Assembly (NCBI RefSeq): GCF_003473485.1 | Contig: NC_053047.1 | Span: forward strand, 6,339,001-6,403,000 | DNA: 64,000 bases | DNA from: Medicago truncatula | Lineage: Eukaryota; Streptophyta; Magnoliopsida; Fabales; Fabaceae | Direction of reading: 5' to 3' | Shown here: in pieces, positions 47,501 through 58,870 of the stretch | How positions within the stretch are numbered: position 1 is the stretch's first letter | Layout of the letters: every line of letters starts with the position of its first letter | Made by a program: the position numbers and the translations under genes | Notes under the pieces: generated by a model | Database searches by the model: none | Seen by the model: the letters and a program-made list of their open reading frames with translations, nothing else | Told to the model about the DNA's origin: nothing

Positions 47501-49552
47501 TACAAAGTGCAGGGACCAATACCAATAGTTTTGTGTTGTTTTTTAACAGAAGGTTAACAAAGGGATCAATACCAATATTTTTACAAAGTGCAGGGACCAA
47601 TTCCAAACAAAAAAAAGTGTAGGGACCAATGCCAAAATCTGATGAAAGTGCAGGGACTAAAGACATATTTAAGCCTTTAAGTAATTTTTCCCTCCCTCCC
47701 TAAAGGTCTAAACCCTAGAATTTTTTAACTTGTCATGATTCTCTGTGTGTACGGTTATTTGGTTATTTTGATTCATTTTACCCACTCAGTAAGAAAAGGT
47801 TTGGCGGTTATTGTAAAAGCTGGTTTGTTTTACATGCCACTGGATTCTGAGATGTTTCTTTATATCGAAGATTCTTAGAGGTGCATATGCTAATTATTTG
47901 TCATGTTACTTTGAATATGTTTCGACGCAGGTTGGGAAGGCACACTATGAGTTAGTTGATAATTTAGAAGCTGATCGGGTCTTTAGTCTTGCTCGTCAAA
48001 TTGCACCTTATAGTTTGGAAGGGATGGATATATACTCAACCGTCCTTTATGTGAGTTGACGGACATTTTCTTTGTAAAAAGCAAACCTGTCTCTTTGTTT
48101 GCATGTTTGAGGCTACATTATTTTGATGTTGATGCTATTTATGTCAAAGGTTTCTTGTTTGATGCTTGTCATGTACAAATTACAAAATAAGCTTGAACAT
48201 TGATAATTATATATGGCTATAACGTTTTAACAATACATCCTTGTATTCTTTTTCAAAATAACAAATACTACATCCTTGTATTTCTTTAGCTTCCAGCTCC
48301 ACTTTAAATATAGAATTTTACATGCATATCTGCATGTTTACTTCTTGACCAAAAGACTTATCTCTGCTTCAGCATTTAAAGGAAGATATGAAGCTAAGCT
48401 ACCTGGCCCAGGAACTGATTTCAACTGATCGGTTAGCCCCTCAATCCTGGTAGGTACACATGGAACTTTCTTTTTATTATTCGGTGTGCTACGATCTAAT
48501 CATTTATCCTGGTTTATTATTTATATTGAATGTTGTGGCAGGTGTGCCATGGGAAATTGCTACAGCCTGCAAAAAGATCATGAAACTGCACTGAAAAATT
48601 TTCAACGAGCAGTTCAACTGAATCCAAGATTTGCATATGCACAAACCCTTTGTGGGCATGAGTAAGAAAATTGTCCTTTTCGTTAAGGTACACATTCCTA
48701 CTACATGATCTGTCTCGTAACTTGTTGCCATTTGCAGGTATGTTGCACAAGAAGATTTTGAAAATGGGATTAAGAGCTATCAGAGAGCACTCATGGTCGA
48801 CCCAAGGCACTATAACGCATGGTATGGACTCGGAATGTTATATCTCCACCAAGAGAAATTTGAGTTCTCTGAACATCATTTCCGTATGGCTTTCCGAATC
48901 AACCCAAAATCTTCTGTGATATTGTCATACCTTGGAACTGCTTTGCATTTTTTGAAGGTTAATCTCTTTCTGGCTTGCTGCACTTAATGTATTTGTACAA
49001 ACTACAACTGCAGTTGTCGTTTACTTTTATTTTTGTATCCAATAATTTGAAACTATGCTTTTCTATGATTTCTCAGAGAAGTGAGGAAGGTTTGGCCGTG
49101 ATGGAGAAAGCTATTTTAGCAGATAAGAAAAATCTACTCCCGATGTATCAAAAGGCCAACATTCTAATGAGCCTGGAAAGGTTTGACGAGGCTTTAGAAG
49201 TCCTAGACGAGCTTAAAGAGTACGCTCCCTTCGAAAGTAGTGTCTTTGCTTTGATGGGCAATATCTATAAAAGGCGTAACATGCATGAGAGAGCCATGTT
49301 TCATTATGGTATTGCTTTGGATTTGAAACCATCTGCAACGGATGCTGCCACCATTAAGGTGATTAGTTTACAATAGCAATTTCCTAGTTCACTAGGTGTA
49401 GATGGATGATTGACCACTTTAGAACACTTGGAATTTCTGATTATTGTCATTGTTCATTTATTTTCTAATGTGACATGAAGCTTCTTATTCTGTTCAAACA
49501 GGCTGCCATTGAGAAATTGTATTTGCCTGATGAGCTGGAAGACAACTTGTAG
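38924..49552 (+). CDS. CDC27: Cell division cycle protein 27 homolog B (APC3, HOBBIT-like)
   Basis: TPR subunit of the anaphase-promoting complex; it binds the IR tail of CDC20/CDH1 activators and APC10, so it is needed for mitotic cyclin destruction in the nucleus. Sixteen exons: 38924-39028, 41084-41156, 41730-41839, 42635-42681, 42951-43048, 44288-44583, 44828-44995, 45647-45854, 46274-46500, 46801-46866, 47931-48050, 48373-48449, 48542-48661, 48738-48957, 49077-49358, 49502-49552. All introns are GT-AG and phases agree; 755 residues, against about 740 for Arabidopsis HBT. N-terminal TPRs (QNNQAYSAYHILKG, SRYLFAISCFHMN) cover residues 1-150; a Ser/Asn-rich disordered middle follows with SNMSFYNTPSP and RRSSRLS; C-terminal TPRs run from about 430, including YKLP-type EALDTYLKLP, YNTGWVLSQVGKAHYEL, ALKNFQRAVQLNPRFAYA and YNAWYGLGMLYL. 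Start ATG is in a good context (accATGG). Introns are swollen by MITEs and SINEs. Confidence 0.97.
39317..39440. repeat. Decayed CTATGAAGCAC-family MITE (CDC27 intron 1)
   Basis: CTCTGAAGCACACACTT at the start, GTGTCTGACACTGACATATG and TTAATTATGACATTTTCTTAAA inside, GTGTCCATGAATGTG near the end; words shared with 5370-5725 and 32931-33080. Confidence 0.45.
40650..40829. mobile_element. MULE-type MITE (180 bp), CDC27 intron 1
   Basis: Exact 9-bp target duplication ATATTATTA at 40641-40649 and 40830-40838. Inverted ends: left GGGAAATGCTAACTTGTG, right read back as GGGTCATGCTAATTTGTG. A second inner palindrome (TTGTGCCCTTAGGGCACAA) sits near the right end. Confidence 0.92.
41223..41409 (-). repeat. 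SINE-like dispersed repeat with tRNA B box (CDC27 intron 2)
   Basis: On the minus strand: GGGTGTTGGCTTGGGACC, then TGTGCTCCTCTCAAGGTCTC, B box AGGTTCAATCCCTCGGG, then GTGGGCTAGTCCATAAAG. The copy at 43205-43325 (plus strand) has the same order. An A-box is weak, so SINE is likely but not proven. Confidence 0.65.
41553..41585. repeat. Poly(T) tract in CDC27 intron 2
   Basis: About 32 consecutive T followed by ATATATATA and more T. Possibly the tail of a minus-strand retroposon whose body would be 41410-41550 (unidentified). Confidence 0.8.
43205..43325 (+). repeat. SINE-like dispersed repeat with tRNA B box (CDC27 intron 5)
   Basis: Plus-strand relative of 41223-41409: GGGTGGTATTGACTTGGGAC, ACTGTGCTCCTCCTTAAGG, B box CAGGTTCGATTCTCTCC, GGGTGGGCTAATTTAGC, then an A-rich end AAAAAATAAAATAAAAATAA. 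Confidence 0.7.
43555..44113. mobile_element. MULE-type MITE (559 bp), CDC27 intron 5
   Basis: Flanks TTGATAATA (43546-43554) and TTGATAATG (44114-44122), a 9-bp duplication with one mismatch. Inverted ends GGCAAAATTACA on the left and CGCAAAATTACA read from the right. Both arms carry GGTCCTTTAAGTTT / AACTTAAAGGACC words. Confidence 0.8.
47042..47200. mobile_element. hAT-type MITE (159 bp), CDC27 intron 10
   Basis: Perfect 17-base inverted ends, CTATGAAGCACGGACAC and GTGTCCGTGCTTCATAG. Flanks TCTGGAAG (47034-47041) and TCTGGAAC (47201-47208), an 8-bp duplication with one mismatch. GC-richer than its surroundings (ACACGACACGGACAC). Best-preserved member of the family seen in other introns of the window. 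Confidence 0.9.
47261..47675. mobile_element. MULE-type fold-back MITE (415 bp), CDC27 intron 10
   Basis: Exact 9-bp target duplication TTTAAGTAA at 47252-47260 and 47676-47684. Long inverted arms: left GGTTTAAATGTGTCATTGG, right read back GGCTTAAATATGTCTTTAG. TTGGTCCCTGCACTTT (or its complement) is repeated at least seven times across the two arms, and the loop holds CCACGTGGC twice in inverted orientation. Confidence 0.95.
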
Positions 49553-52051
49553 CTCGACATTTGAAGTGCAAGATTTGAGTAATATATTTGCTTTCGGCTA
49601 ATTGTGTATAAAAAGCAACACAAATGCTGGAGGAGTGTATTCATTCATGCAGCCGTCATCACATTTGCAACCATCTAATTTCCAGATCACTATAACTGAC
49701 TTCAGTTTTGTAGGACATTCACCTAGGATTCGAGCATATATATGATGTAATAGGGTTATCGAAAAACTCCAATATTTGTACAAAATTGTTGTATTAGCTA
49801 GAAATCCGTGTATCCGTGTATTATTAGTTTATCCATAATTCAACAACCGTACTGGTTAAATTTTGTGCTAAATGCCTCATTCCATGTAACTTATTTAGTT
49901 TCTTCAAAAAAATATGTAACTTATTAGTTATTTTTTCAACTTCAAATCTTTTAGGTAATGCAGAACTTAGGGCATGTTGAGGAAGTGTCCACGAATACAT
50001 CTCGAGATTTTTTTTCTTTCAAATATTGGGTTTTCAGCTTCTACCTACTTGTTGAATGACACAGCAAGTTATTTCTAAGCCAGTAATGCACATGACTAAA
50101 TCATAATTGACACAACTCAAATTTATTTCATCTAGCATGCAGAAGCTATTTTTCTATTTAATGAGTTGTAGTACTTCACAACACAAGTGATTAGGAATTA
50201 TTTTACCTTTGATGAGTTGTGGCTAACAGGGTGTCACCGATGGTGAACAAGAAACTATTTGGAATTGAAACTTATTTCATCTTGGCATGTTAAGGATTTT
50301 TTTAATTGACAAATATGACGACCATAAAATGAGTATTTGGGTTGGTTTCAAATGCGTAAATCTTAGCAAAAGTTATATATTAAATTTTGCCAGAATATAA
50401 CACTACCAATAATTTAGTCATGAGTTGGCGAAGTAACATATTCACATAAAAATAGAGGTGTGAAGATATTCTGAGTTTATTCATAAGCTGGGGTAATAAA
50501 ATAGTCATAAAGAGGTGATAGACAAACAATACTACCAATTATAAAAAATATGGACATAAATAATTAAGCTGCATAAAGTAATTCTCATGATAAAACATTC
50601 ATATCCATATTTGAAGCAACCACATTGACGACAATAATTAAGCTTCAGTTTTGCATTGTTTAATTCAATACTAAGGCAATTCTTTTAAACGGATAAAACT
50701 TCTTCCTTCCAAAATACAATCTATAGTTTCATATCTTTTTTCCTAACTCAAAAGAGCCAAAAACTAAAATAATTTTGACTATCATAGTTTCATATCCTAA
50801 ACAAAACTCGACAATAGTTCTCTAATCTCTTCCGCATATCTACTCCAAAGATGTTAGTCATCTTACTCCCTTGTAGTGTTCTCCCACTAATTTCTCTGCA
50901 TCATAAATGACAAATGTATGTTTATACTGTTAGTGTCAAACAAACAAATCCAAAAATAGATATATTTAAGCATGTAGATGAACAAAGAACAAACAAATGG
51001 CATATTATGGTACTTTCTAATTGTGTGCATTACCTCCAAGTACCAAGCGGTAAAAACAAATGAAACTAAAACCATATACATATCATGAATGTTCAATGGA
51101 AGATTACAAACATTCTGGCTCTAAAATATTCATCATCAATATGATCAGACATCATACATTCTTGCTTTTTGCGTCTTAACTAAGAGTATTAACATCATCA
51201 TTAGATTCTTATCTCATTTTAAAAGAGGCAGGAATGACACATCCGAAATATCATACATAGTATTTTTCACAAAGAAACAAAATCAAGACGATAACTTCAC
51301 TAACATGTAAAGATTTAAATAAAACTGACAATTTATCAGAGAAAAAACACCAACAAGAATAAAGCCAAATCCAATAGTCTCAATGAAGATTGTTATATTT
51401 TCAAACTCCACATTTTCACATTCACAAATCATAAATAAAAATAAAAGTGGGACATATCAGTGTATAGCAACACTTATGTAATCACTCCATTAAAATGTCA
51501 GGTACCAGTTAAAATATAGAATAATAGGTATAAGAGTAGTCCAAGTAGTTAGGACTTAGGAGGTTGAGCTATGAATTGAGTAGAAACTTGAAGGAGAGCT
51601 TCACTCTTACTATTTCTTATTTTCTTAATTCAATTGGAGAAGCAATTGTCCAAGGTCAAAACAGAACACTCAGAGCAGACATGCAGAAGCAAGTACGAAA
51701 CACAGGTACACATATTATCAAGTTAAACATACTTGAGTTATCATACTTCAAACACATATCATTAATCAATTCATATGCCATATGCCTTATTTACTTCATA
51801 TTAACTTTCAAGTTGGATTAAAATACAAAGTAAGTTTGACTGCAGAGTTGCGACTTATGACGCTGCCATGTTGGGCATCGGCATTATTTCACAAATTGAC
51901 TAAAATGGTTGTCAAAAATCCACCATCCGGCCATGGCCTAGCCTTTTAAATTTGTAAGATGACATTTTAAAAAGGAAATTTCTCAGAGAAGTAAATGTTG
52001 AAACAAAAAGAACTTACAGTGTTCAAACTTCAGCATAGCAATTTCAGAATA
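49553..52051. other. CDC27 3' UTR and intergenic spacer
   Basis: The first ~250 bases are the likely CDC27 3' UTR. The rest is AT-rich with no ORF over 85 codons that resembles a protein family and no repeat with definable ends. Confidence 0.4.
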
Positions 52052-53276
52052 CTAGCAAATACGGCATCCACGACGCAATAGAAGTTCCCTATTTTCGTCA
52101 CTTACATCAATATCCCCCAAATTAATCTCTCTCAATTGTGTGCAGTTTTCTACCACATGTTCCACACCCTTTTCTGTGACATTTTTACAATTATCAAGTT
52201 GTAATTGCAAAAGCCCACAACAATTCTTTGAGATCACAGAAAGAGTTTCATCATCAACGCTTGTATTTGACAAGTTCAACACCTCCAGCTCGGGAACTGC
52301 AAAGTTCATTCCATGTAGTTTCACTTTTGAACAGAAAGCTAAGTTCAAATGTTTAAGCTTACAACATTTCTTTAAAACTTGACAAATACCTTCAGATATT
52401 TGTGAGCAACGTGTCAAATCAAGTAGCTGTAAATTGGGGAAAATGGAAGTAAACATTATGATTATTTCATCTATTAACCAGTAATTTGTACCCAAATAGA
52501 GAGAGTTTAACTGAGGGTATACACCAGAATGCCCAACAGTCTCTTTCCCAATACATGTGTTTTCCATTTTAATCTCGGTAAGCAAAGGACAGTTTCTAAC
52601 GAGTGAAAAAAAGGTTGTTTCTGTGAGATAACCACCACAAAGGTTTATAGATACCAAATTACCAAGAAACAAAGAGAAATCAACAACATGTTGATCATTT
52701 AGACTAGTAATGTGACAAAGTTCCAAATGTTGTATACATGGAGACTTGGATAGCAGACGGTGAATTGTATTAACGAAGTTAGTCTGATTGTCATAGGCGA
52801 CCAAAGGGAAATAGATGATGAGTTTTGTGAGCAAAGGGAAACAATCAACAATGTCTGTCAGACTGTTCTCGAAAAAATAAACACAGTAACAACTGAGAGA
52901 GGTCAAAGTTGTAATATTTTGGGAGAGAGCTTGCAACCCATCTGTGGGAAAGTAGCATTCGTCGAGTTTGAGTGATGTGAGTTTCAATGGGAAATTTGAG
53001 AGTTGGTTGAGAAGATCGTCAAGGTTGCGGTGATCCAAAAAGTGTTTGAGGTTGAGGGTATTCAGGTTAGCGAACCTTTTGAAGAGAAGAGGAAGGAATA
53101 AGCGTGCTTCCATTTTGAGAGTGAGTGAAAATCGAAGATGATTGGTGATGGAGAGGAACTGCTTGGAGACGAGGGAGAGAGACCTCAAGTATTCGTCATC
53201 CTTGTTGTTAAGGAATCTGAAGACGCATTCCCAACACTCAGTCGGGTAAATATGAATATGTTTCTTCGTCAACCAT
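52052..53276 (-). pseudogene. F-box/LRR gene, copy 1: F-box frame broken by a 1-base insertion
   Basis: F-box/LRR proteins are substrate adaptors of SCF ubiquitin ligases. An LRR-bearing frame of about 400 residues runs to TAG-region stop at 52052, with repeated L-x2-L-x-L-x2-C units (LLDLTRCSQISEGICQVLKK, LKHLNLAFCSKVKLHG, LLQLQLDNCKNVTEKGVEHV). This frame has no ATG near the F-box; its first in-frame ATG is about 54 residues into the open frame. The natural ATG (53276-53274) reads MVDEETYSYLPD and meets TGA at 53240-53238, because the codons for the family motif LPD-E-C-W-E-C are shifted by one extra base. So the F-box and LRR parts are in different frames. Either a recent pseudogene or a shortened LRR-only protein from the internal ATG. 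Confidence 0.8.
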
Positions 53277-53440
53277 TTGTTGTGAGTGCCTCCGGCGCTG
53301 GTGATGAGTTAGGGTTTTGCGGAGTCTTAAAAGCTGAGTTTTAATGTAAAAAAAATAAAATGAGAAGAGAAAGATGTAGATGGTAAGGTTCAATGTTTAG
53401 GGTAAATTTTCATTGCGCGTTCCAATAATTTACGGTGAGG

Positions 53441-53446
53441 TACGTT

Positions 53447-53487
<41 letters not shown>
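53441..53487. repeat. Poly(T) tract
   Basis: About 39 consecutive T, upstream of the F-box/LRR copy 1 on its transcribed strand. May be a SINE tail in minus orientation. Confidence 0.85.
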
Positions 53488-53488
<1 letters not shown>

Positions 53489-53549
53489 TACATGTGAGAT
53501 ACGTTTTTATTGTTATTACTAGATTTTACGTTTTTATTGTTATTATTAC

Positions 53550-53668
53550 TAGTTTTTTTTTTTTTTTTTTTTATTTTTTTTTTTTTATGGCCAGGATTCG
53601 AACCCCGTACTTTGCATATATTATTATCCATATCAACTGAACTAAGCTTACAAGGACATTGTTATTGT
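53550..53668 (-). repeat. tRNA-derived SINE, minus strand
   Basis: Read on the minus strand: GTAAGCTTAGTTCAGTTGAT (A box), ATAATAATATATGCAAAGTA, GGGGTTCGAATCCTGGCC (B box), then an A-rich tail at 53550-53585. Clear relative of the plus-strand copy at 23448-23541. Confidence 0.85.
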
Positions 53669-54185
53669 CAGTTTACCCCTACGAGGGTTATCTTTTTCTC
53701 ATCACAAACAATCGTGAGATTTTTTTTTTTAAAACAAAACAATTATTAGTTACACTCTCTTTCTCCAACAATTTATTTTAACACGCTTTATCTCTCTCCT
53801 ATAACAAACAATTATTAATAATCAAAATATTGTACACATTTTTTAAATAATTGTAAAGCAAAATAAAAATTAATAATTTCCAATTTTACATTAATCAAAA
53901 CAAATTTTAACTTAACTTTCTTTCAACTCCTTTAATCAAAATTAAGATATCAACTATGATTTCAACCAATACTAGGTTCGCACTATGTGACATAGATTTG
54001 AATGTTGAAGATAACCAAAACAAACTTTAGTTTTCCAAATACATTTCATTTTAAAAAAGCTTTGTTTAAAAAATACATTACATTAATTAGTTTTATTGAA
54101 AAAAGATAAGAATAATTAAGAAAGGGTATAATTGACAACTCTTACCCTTAAAAATACCAAAATTATAGTTATTTAGAATATGAAA
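53669..54185. other. AT-rich spacer, nothing recognised
   Basis: No gene or clear repeat ends were seen here. Confidence 0.4.
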
Positions 54186-54474
54186 ACGACCGAATTCTTT
54201 CATTGAATTGTAACAAAGAGTACATCAAGTATTTATACATTTTGATTGTACTAGCTAACACTGATTGTCCTACACAAACCAAGGTTATTGTACTACACTA
54301 CTTCAGTGACTTGTACTTCAAGTTATTGACATTGTCATGCTTTTCTTCCTTTTGATATGCATCGTGCTATATCCCTCCACACGTTGGAGGGTGATGGATG
54401 TCTAACATCCCCAACTTGGACAATAATATACTGAAAGGTTGTGGAAACAAGGACTTCATTTGAGTATGTGCACC
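54186..54474 (-). repeat. Copia 3' terminal fragment: RNase H tail, purine tract and LTR
   Basis: On the minus strand the right part translates as MKSLFPQPFSILLSKLGMLD then IHHPPTCGG, a close relative of the end of the copia polyprotein at 2118-2205. It is followed by a purine tract and an LTR-like stretch with TATAAATACTTGATGTAC. The internal region and the other LTR are missing; the fragment abuts an F-box/LRR remnant at about 54475. Confidence 0.85.
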
Positions 54475-54477
54475 AAA

Positions 54478-54665
54478 ATTCGTCAAAGAATCATAATTTA
54501 CTACACTCTAACTCCCAATATTTTCAATTGTGATCTCACCAAGTTGCTTCTGTGAGCTAATCACAATTGCGAAGGTTTACTGACGCCAAATTACCAAGAA
54601 TCGAAGACAACTGGGCAAATGTTGATCATTCAGAAACCTACTATGTTCAAGTTCCAAATGCTAGA
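54478..54665 (-). pseudogene. F-box/LRR remnant (fragment)
   Basis: Nucleotide similarity to copy 2 in the same order: CGTCAAAGAATCAKAATT (54480; 60634), CTACACTCT, AAGGTTTAYWGACRCCAA (54571; 60772), ATCATTCAGAAA (54627; 60826) and GTTCCAAATG. No open frame remains. Its left edge is cut by the copia fragment. Confidence 0.75.
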
Positions 54666-55029
54666 AACCTTTATAACATTTGGATAACAAACATAATAGT
54701 CCATTATAATTATTACATATTTTTTCCAATTTATTTTGTAATATTTGAAAATCTTATAAATTAATACTACTAAATAATTACATAAATATATAATTTTACA
54801 TGAGAACAAATACATAATGAAATAATTTGATAGATTTTATAGAAAACAGCTAACACTTAAAAACAGATAACAGCTAACACTCGCTTCTTTCATCAAGCAG
54901 CTATCCAGAGGCGTCGTTGAAATCACATTTCAGTCCTATTAAATAATGAGGGGCATTGGGTTTTTGATGTCAATGATTTATGTTATTTGATTCTACATTT
55001 TTATAAGAACCTCTATACTTCACTTAATT
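54666..55029. other. AT-rich spacer, nothing recognised
   Basis: A short direct repeat AACAGCTAACACT is present at about 54845 and 54867; nothing else. Confidence 0.4.
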
Positions 55030-55403
55030 ATGCCCCACCTCCGTTTTACACGATTACCTCTTTCCCTCCGATTAGAGCATGATCTTGCTATCCATAACTC
55101 AGGAGTTTCTTTAGAAGAAACAAAGAAAGATTTATTTAGCATGGCAAATCTCAAAGCTCTTGGACCTGATGGAAAATCTCAAAGCTCTTCCACCCTTTAT
55201 TCTTCAAGTCTCAATGGGAGGTGGTTGGATCATGTCTTCATCAATTTGTGCAGAAATGCTTGCTTTCTTCTACCAGTATTCAAGAAGTAAACCAAACCAT
55301 CATTAACTTAATCCCTAAGTGTGATGATCCTAATCTTGTAACTCAATTCAGGCCAATTGCATTATGCAATGTGATTTACAAAATCATCACCAAGATCATA
55401 TGA
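55030..55403 (+). pseudogene. LINE fragment: start of the reverse transcriptase domain
   Basis: Two frames together give the plant LINE series: [20 protein letters not shown] (the usual LGPDG motif), then after a frame shift near 55285 [15 protein letters not shown] and [20 protein letters not shown], the RT entry motif ending at a stop. Truncated at both sides. Confidence 0.9.
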
Positions 55404-57084
55404 TTATACATGTAGAAAATTTCAAGATTGGTTAGTTTCTCAATTGCTTCAATCATCTTCTTGTCATAACATAAACCTTCTTAGCTATTGTGACCTTTCA
55501 AATAAAATTCCAACTTCACCAAACTAACATGAAGTCGCTGAAGTAATATAACAACTAAAAAACAACTTTTTTACAAGAAAATGAAAAGAAGCAAAATAAC
55601 TACAACAATATTATGGTAAACCTCTACATTGAGAAACAATGTCACCCTTGGCTCTGAGGTTTACAATAGCCCTAAAGGACGCATGCATAGTATAATTTGG
55701 AATTCAGTGAGCAAAATAAAGCAGGATCAAAACAATTAAATTAAGCAGGAAAGAAAAAATTTCAGTATCAAATTAATGACTGAATTCATACTGTACTGAG
55801 CACTAGAAAACAATTAAATTAAACATGAACTATCTCAATTCTTGACAAACTGGTAAAGTTTAATAATTTGGAGATTTAGTTCTTTCAGTAATTCTATTAA
55901 CAACTCTTCGAAGCTTATCATTATTAATCTGGAAGTTGAAACCAATGGTATAATACATTTGAATTAGGTATAATACCATGGCTTTTTACCTAATAAATTA
56001 CTAACTCAAATTACACAATGTCCGCCTGACTTCTCATCTGCCCTGATCAAAAACTTGCCTGCATTCTTTCATTTCATGGAATTCATTACCAAACAAAAAA
56101 TAAAGCATAGGTAACCCAACATTTCATCCCTCTCTTTCTGTTGTTTACTTGCTTATGTCAGTTTATTTTTTATTTTTTATTTGATTCAACCTGATTACTT
56201 CACCTTAGCATGGTAACACCCTAGTCTTAAATTTTGAGTTGGAGAATTTTGAGAGAGAGATAAAACTTCTTATATTAAATATGAGCTGGCAAATTTTCTG
56301 TTACTGATATGAATGTGAAAGTTGTTGTTGTTGAATTAAGTATGTGTACTCATTGTTGATGCAATACATTATAATGCACGGTATGTACTCACAATAGCAT
56401 TGATGTCGTAGTATATGCTAGACATTTTTGTTTGGTGTTTTTCAAGAAAGGAAAATGCTTGTTTAGAATGAGATTATATTGGTGTTAAGTTGTGATGTAT
56501 TTATAGAACAAAGGGACGATAAGCTCTTAGCAGGGTATGATGATTTAGGAAACGATTTGTTTACTGCTTTGCGTTAAAAATAGCTTAATTTGTTATGCAC
56601 GTTCTGTTTACTTCTCTGCATAAAAAATAGGTCATTTTGTTTACTAAAGATTGAGATAGCGATAAGCATGAAAAAATAGGACAGTCTGTTTACTAAAGAT
56701 TGACATATTGATAAGGATGAAACACATGAAACAAATTAGTAACCATTTAGCAATTTTGTTGTGTATCACGGAAAATAATAGGAGATTCTATTTACTAATG
56801 ATTGACATGTTGATAAGCATGAAAGAAATTAGTAACTATTTAACAATTTCTGCCGATTTTTGTCTTGGAAACAAAATAGGAAGAATTTGTTAATAAGAGT
56901 GATTTTTTTTATTTATTTTTATTTTTATGTTTATATGTTTAGTAGGTAACGATTGTTTTTAAATAATGAATAATTCTGCAATTTGATATTTTAAACAGAG
57001 GCAATACAGTAAAAGCAAGCACTGGATTAGGTTAAAATTAGGGCAAAAGTTAGCAGGTTAACTTTAATAAATAAAAGATATACC
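55404..57084. other. Intergenic; short direct repeats at 56633-56880
   Basis: No gene. The unit TTTACTAAAGATTGA(C/G)AT, then GATAAG(C/G)ATGAAA, recurs at about 56640, 56690 and 56787 (the last as TTTACTAATGATTGACAT), and ATTAGTAACYATTTARCAAT occurs at about 56736 and 56828. Confidence 0.5.
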
Positions 57085-57345
57085 AACCAGTAAAAACAAG
57101 GTTGTTTCTGTGAGATAACAACAAGCACCAAGGTTTACAGACACCAAATTACTAAGAAACACAGAGAAATCAACAACATGTTGATCATTTAAATCAGTGT
57201 TACAAAGTTCCAAATATTGTATACATGGAGACTTGGATAACAGACGGTGAATTGTATTAAAAAAGTTGATCCTATTGTTATGGGAGACATCAGAGAGAGT
57301 GAGAGATGTTGAATTCTTCTAGAAAAGGGAAACAATCAACAATGG
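57085..57345 (-). pseudogene. F-box/LRR remnant (fragment)
   Basis: Close nucleotide copy of 52607-52850 in F-box/LRR copy 1: AAGGTTGTTTCTGTGAGATA, AAATCAACAACATGTTGATC, TGTATACATGGAGACTTGG and CAGACGGTGAATTGTATTAA are shared in order. The frame is broken and both ends of the gene are absent. Confidence 0.88.
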
Positions 57346-58059
57346 GTGACATATCCATGTCACAAAAAAGGGAGACAATAATTTATTTGTTTTCAACGTT
57401 AAATCAAATTAAAAATCTAAAACACAACATATTTTTAGTAATGTTTTAAATTTCATCCAACATTACAACTTAATTTTCATCTAACAATGTTCCAACTACG
57501 TAGACCAAATTAAAACGTGGACAAAAAGTAATCTTATTTTGTAAGAAATACAAAAGACTAAAATTTTAATTATTCTCTAAGAGTTCAAGTAGCAGCACCT
57601 AAATACATTTTTGATAGAAAAAGCAAAGAAGAAACTTAACAAGTGAAGCAAGTATGTCATTTTATTAAAGTTTCCATTGAATTTATATGAGTATTGGTCT
57701 AGATGATATATATTTAATTAGTGTTTTAGCTTATATTGAGGTTTGGTTCCGTTGGTAAAATACAAACTGCACGCTGAACCAAACCAAGTTGTAGAGTAAA
57801 AAAATTATCCGAATACATCTAAATCAAATGTGATTTTCTGCGGTTTCGGTTTGGATTGGTTCGGTTTACAGGTTTTGTTATGGATTGGTTCGATTTTGAA
57901 CACCCTAGTTGGAAGTTTGAACGAAAAAATGACAATAAGTTATCTTTTACTGCTTTAAAATTATTTTTTTTCCTTGTTACAGCCGAATAATTGAGTCGAC
58001 CAAGTCTATAATTGAGTTAACCAAGTCTATTTGGTAACTGCATTGAATATTACTAACCA
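57346..58059. other. Intergenic; MITE-like scrap at its end
   Basis: At about 57740-57908 GGTTTGGTTCCGTT, AACCAAACCAAG, GGTTTCGGTTTGGATTGG and a terminal AACACCCTAG suggest a hAT-type repeat with AACC/GGTT words, related to the one in TrpB2 intron 2. The rest is unassigned. Confidence 0.4.
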
Positions 58060-58405
58060 ATCTTAAAAACCGTGGTTGGGTCTAACACAACCCCACAAAA
58101 CCGACTTGTGATGTGAGGATTGCCTCCACTTATAAACACATTGTCAGGCCATGTCATGTCCGATGTGAGACTCTTAACACCCCCCCTCACGACCAGCACT
58201 ATTGGGCTTGGTTCGTGGACATAAATGGTGGGTGGTCCGATAGCAGAAACCTGATAGCAGGTGACCCATAGATTTTGGAGAGGCTTTGATACCATCTTAA
58301 AAATCGTGGTTGGGCACCCCACAAAACCGGCTTGTGAGGTGAGGATTGCCTCCACTTATAAACATATTGTCAGGCCATGTCATGTCCGATGTGGGACTCT
58401 TAACA
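58060..58405 (-). repeat. Two copies of the GTCCCACATCG dispersed repeat with a unique middle
   Basis: Copy 1 (about 58063-58170) and copy 2 (about 58300-58405) share ACCCCACAAAACCGRCTTGTG, GTGAGGATTGCCTCCACTTA, TGTCAGGCCATGTCATGTCC and GATGTGRGACTCTTAACA. The spacer includes GGTTCGTGGACATAAATGG. On the minus strand both begin TTAAGAGTC(C/T)CACATCGG. Related to 26887-27016. The arrangement resembles the ends of one larger element or a tandem duplication. Confidence 0.75.
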
Positions 58406-58870
58406 ACCAATGGACCATTTCCTAAATTTATTGTAATTAGTAGTATCATAATAATACCATATATTTAGGAGGAAGTTCTACCTTCAACGGGTAGAAGGAA
58501 AAATCTATATATTGACTAGCTTAATACATATATAGACACATAGCAAGGTAGAAGGTACATCTTCAAAATAAAAGTCAGTGCTTTTCCTTCTACTCTCAAC
58601 GATTCTGGGCATTGTTTGTGAAGCTATTTTAAGATGTGCAGGAACCGGATACTCATGTTGCTATTTTCCTTCCATCGTATAGCCGTTGGGAAAAACCTAA
58701 CCATGGGTGGCTGAAGTGAAATATAGATATAAAATTACATCAAGCAGCAGGTATATCACCTACAGGATGTTGTTTATGTAACTCAGAAGGTGTGTTTGTG
58801 CTGACCCTGTCGGCATAGAAATCAATTCAATTGAGTGTTATTGAAGGTGAAGCGGTTGCGCCTCAAGACT
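58406..58870. other. Spacer, nothing recognised
   Basis: A short inverted pair TACCTTCAACGGGTAGAAGG / GGTAGAAGGTACATC is visible at 58480-58560; no gene. Confidence 0.35.
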
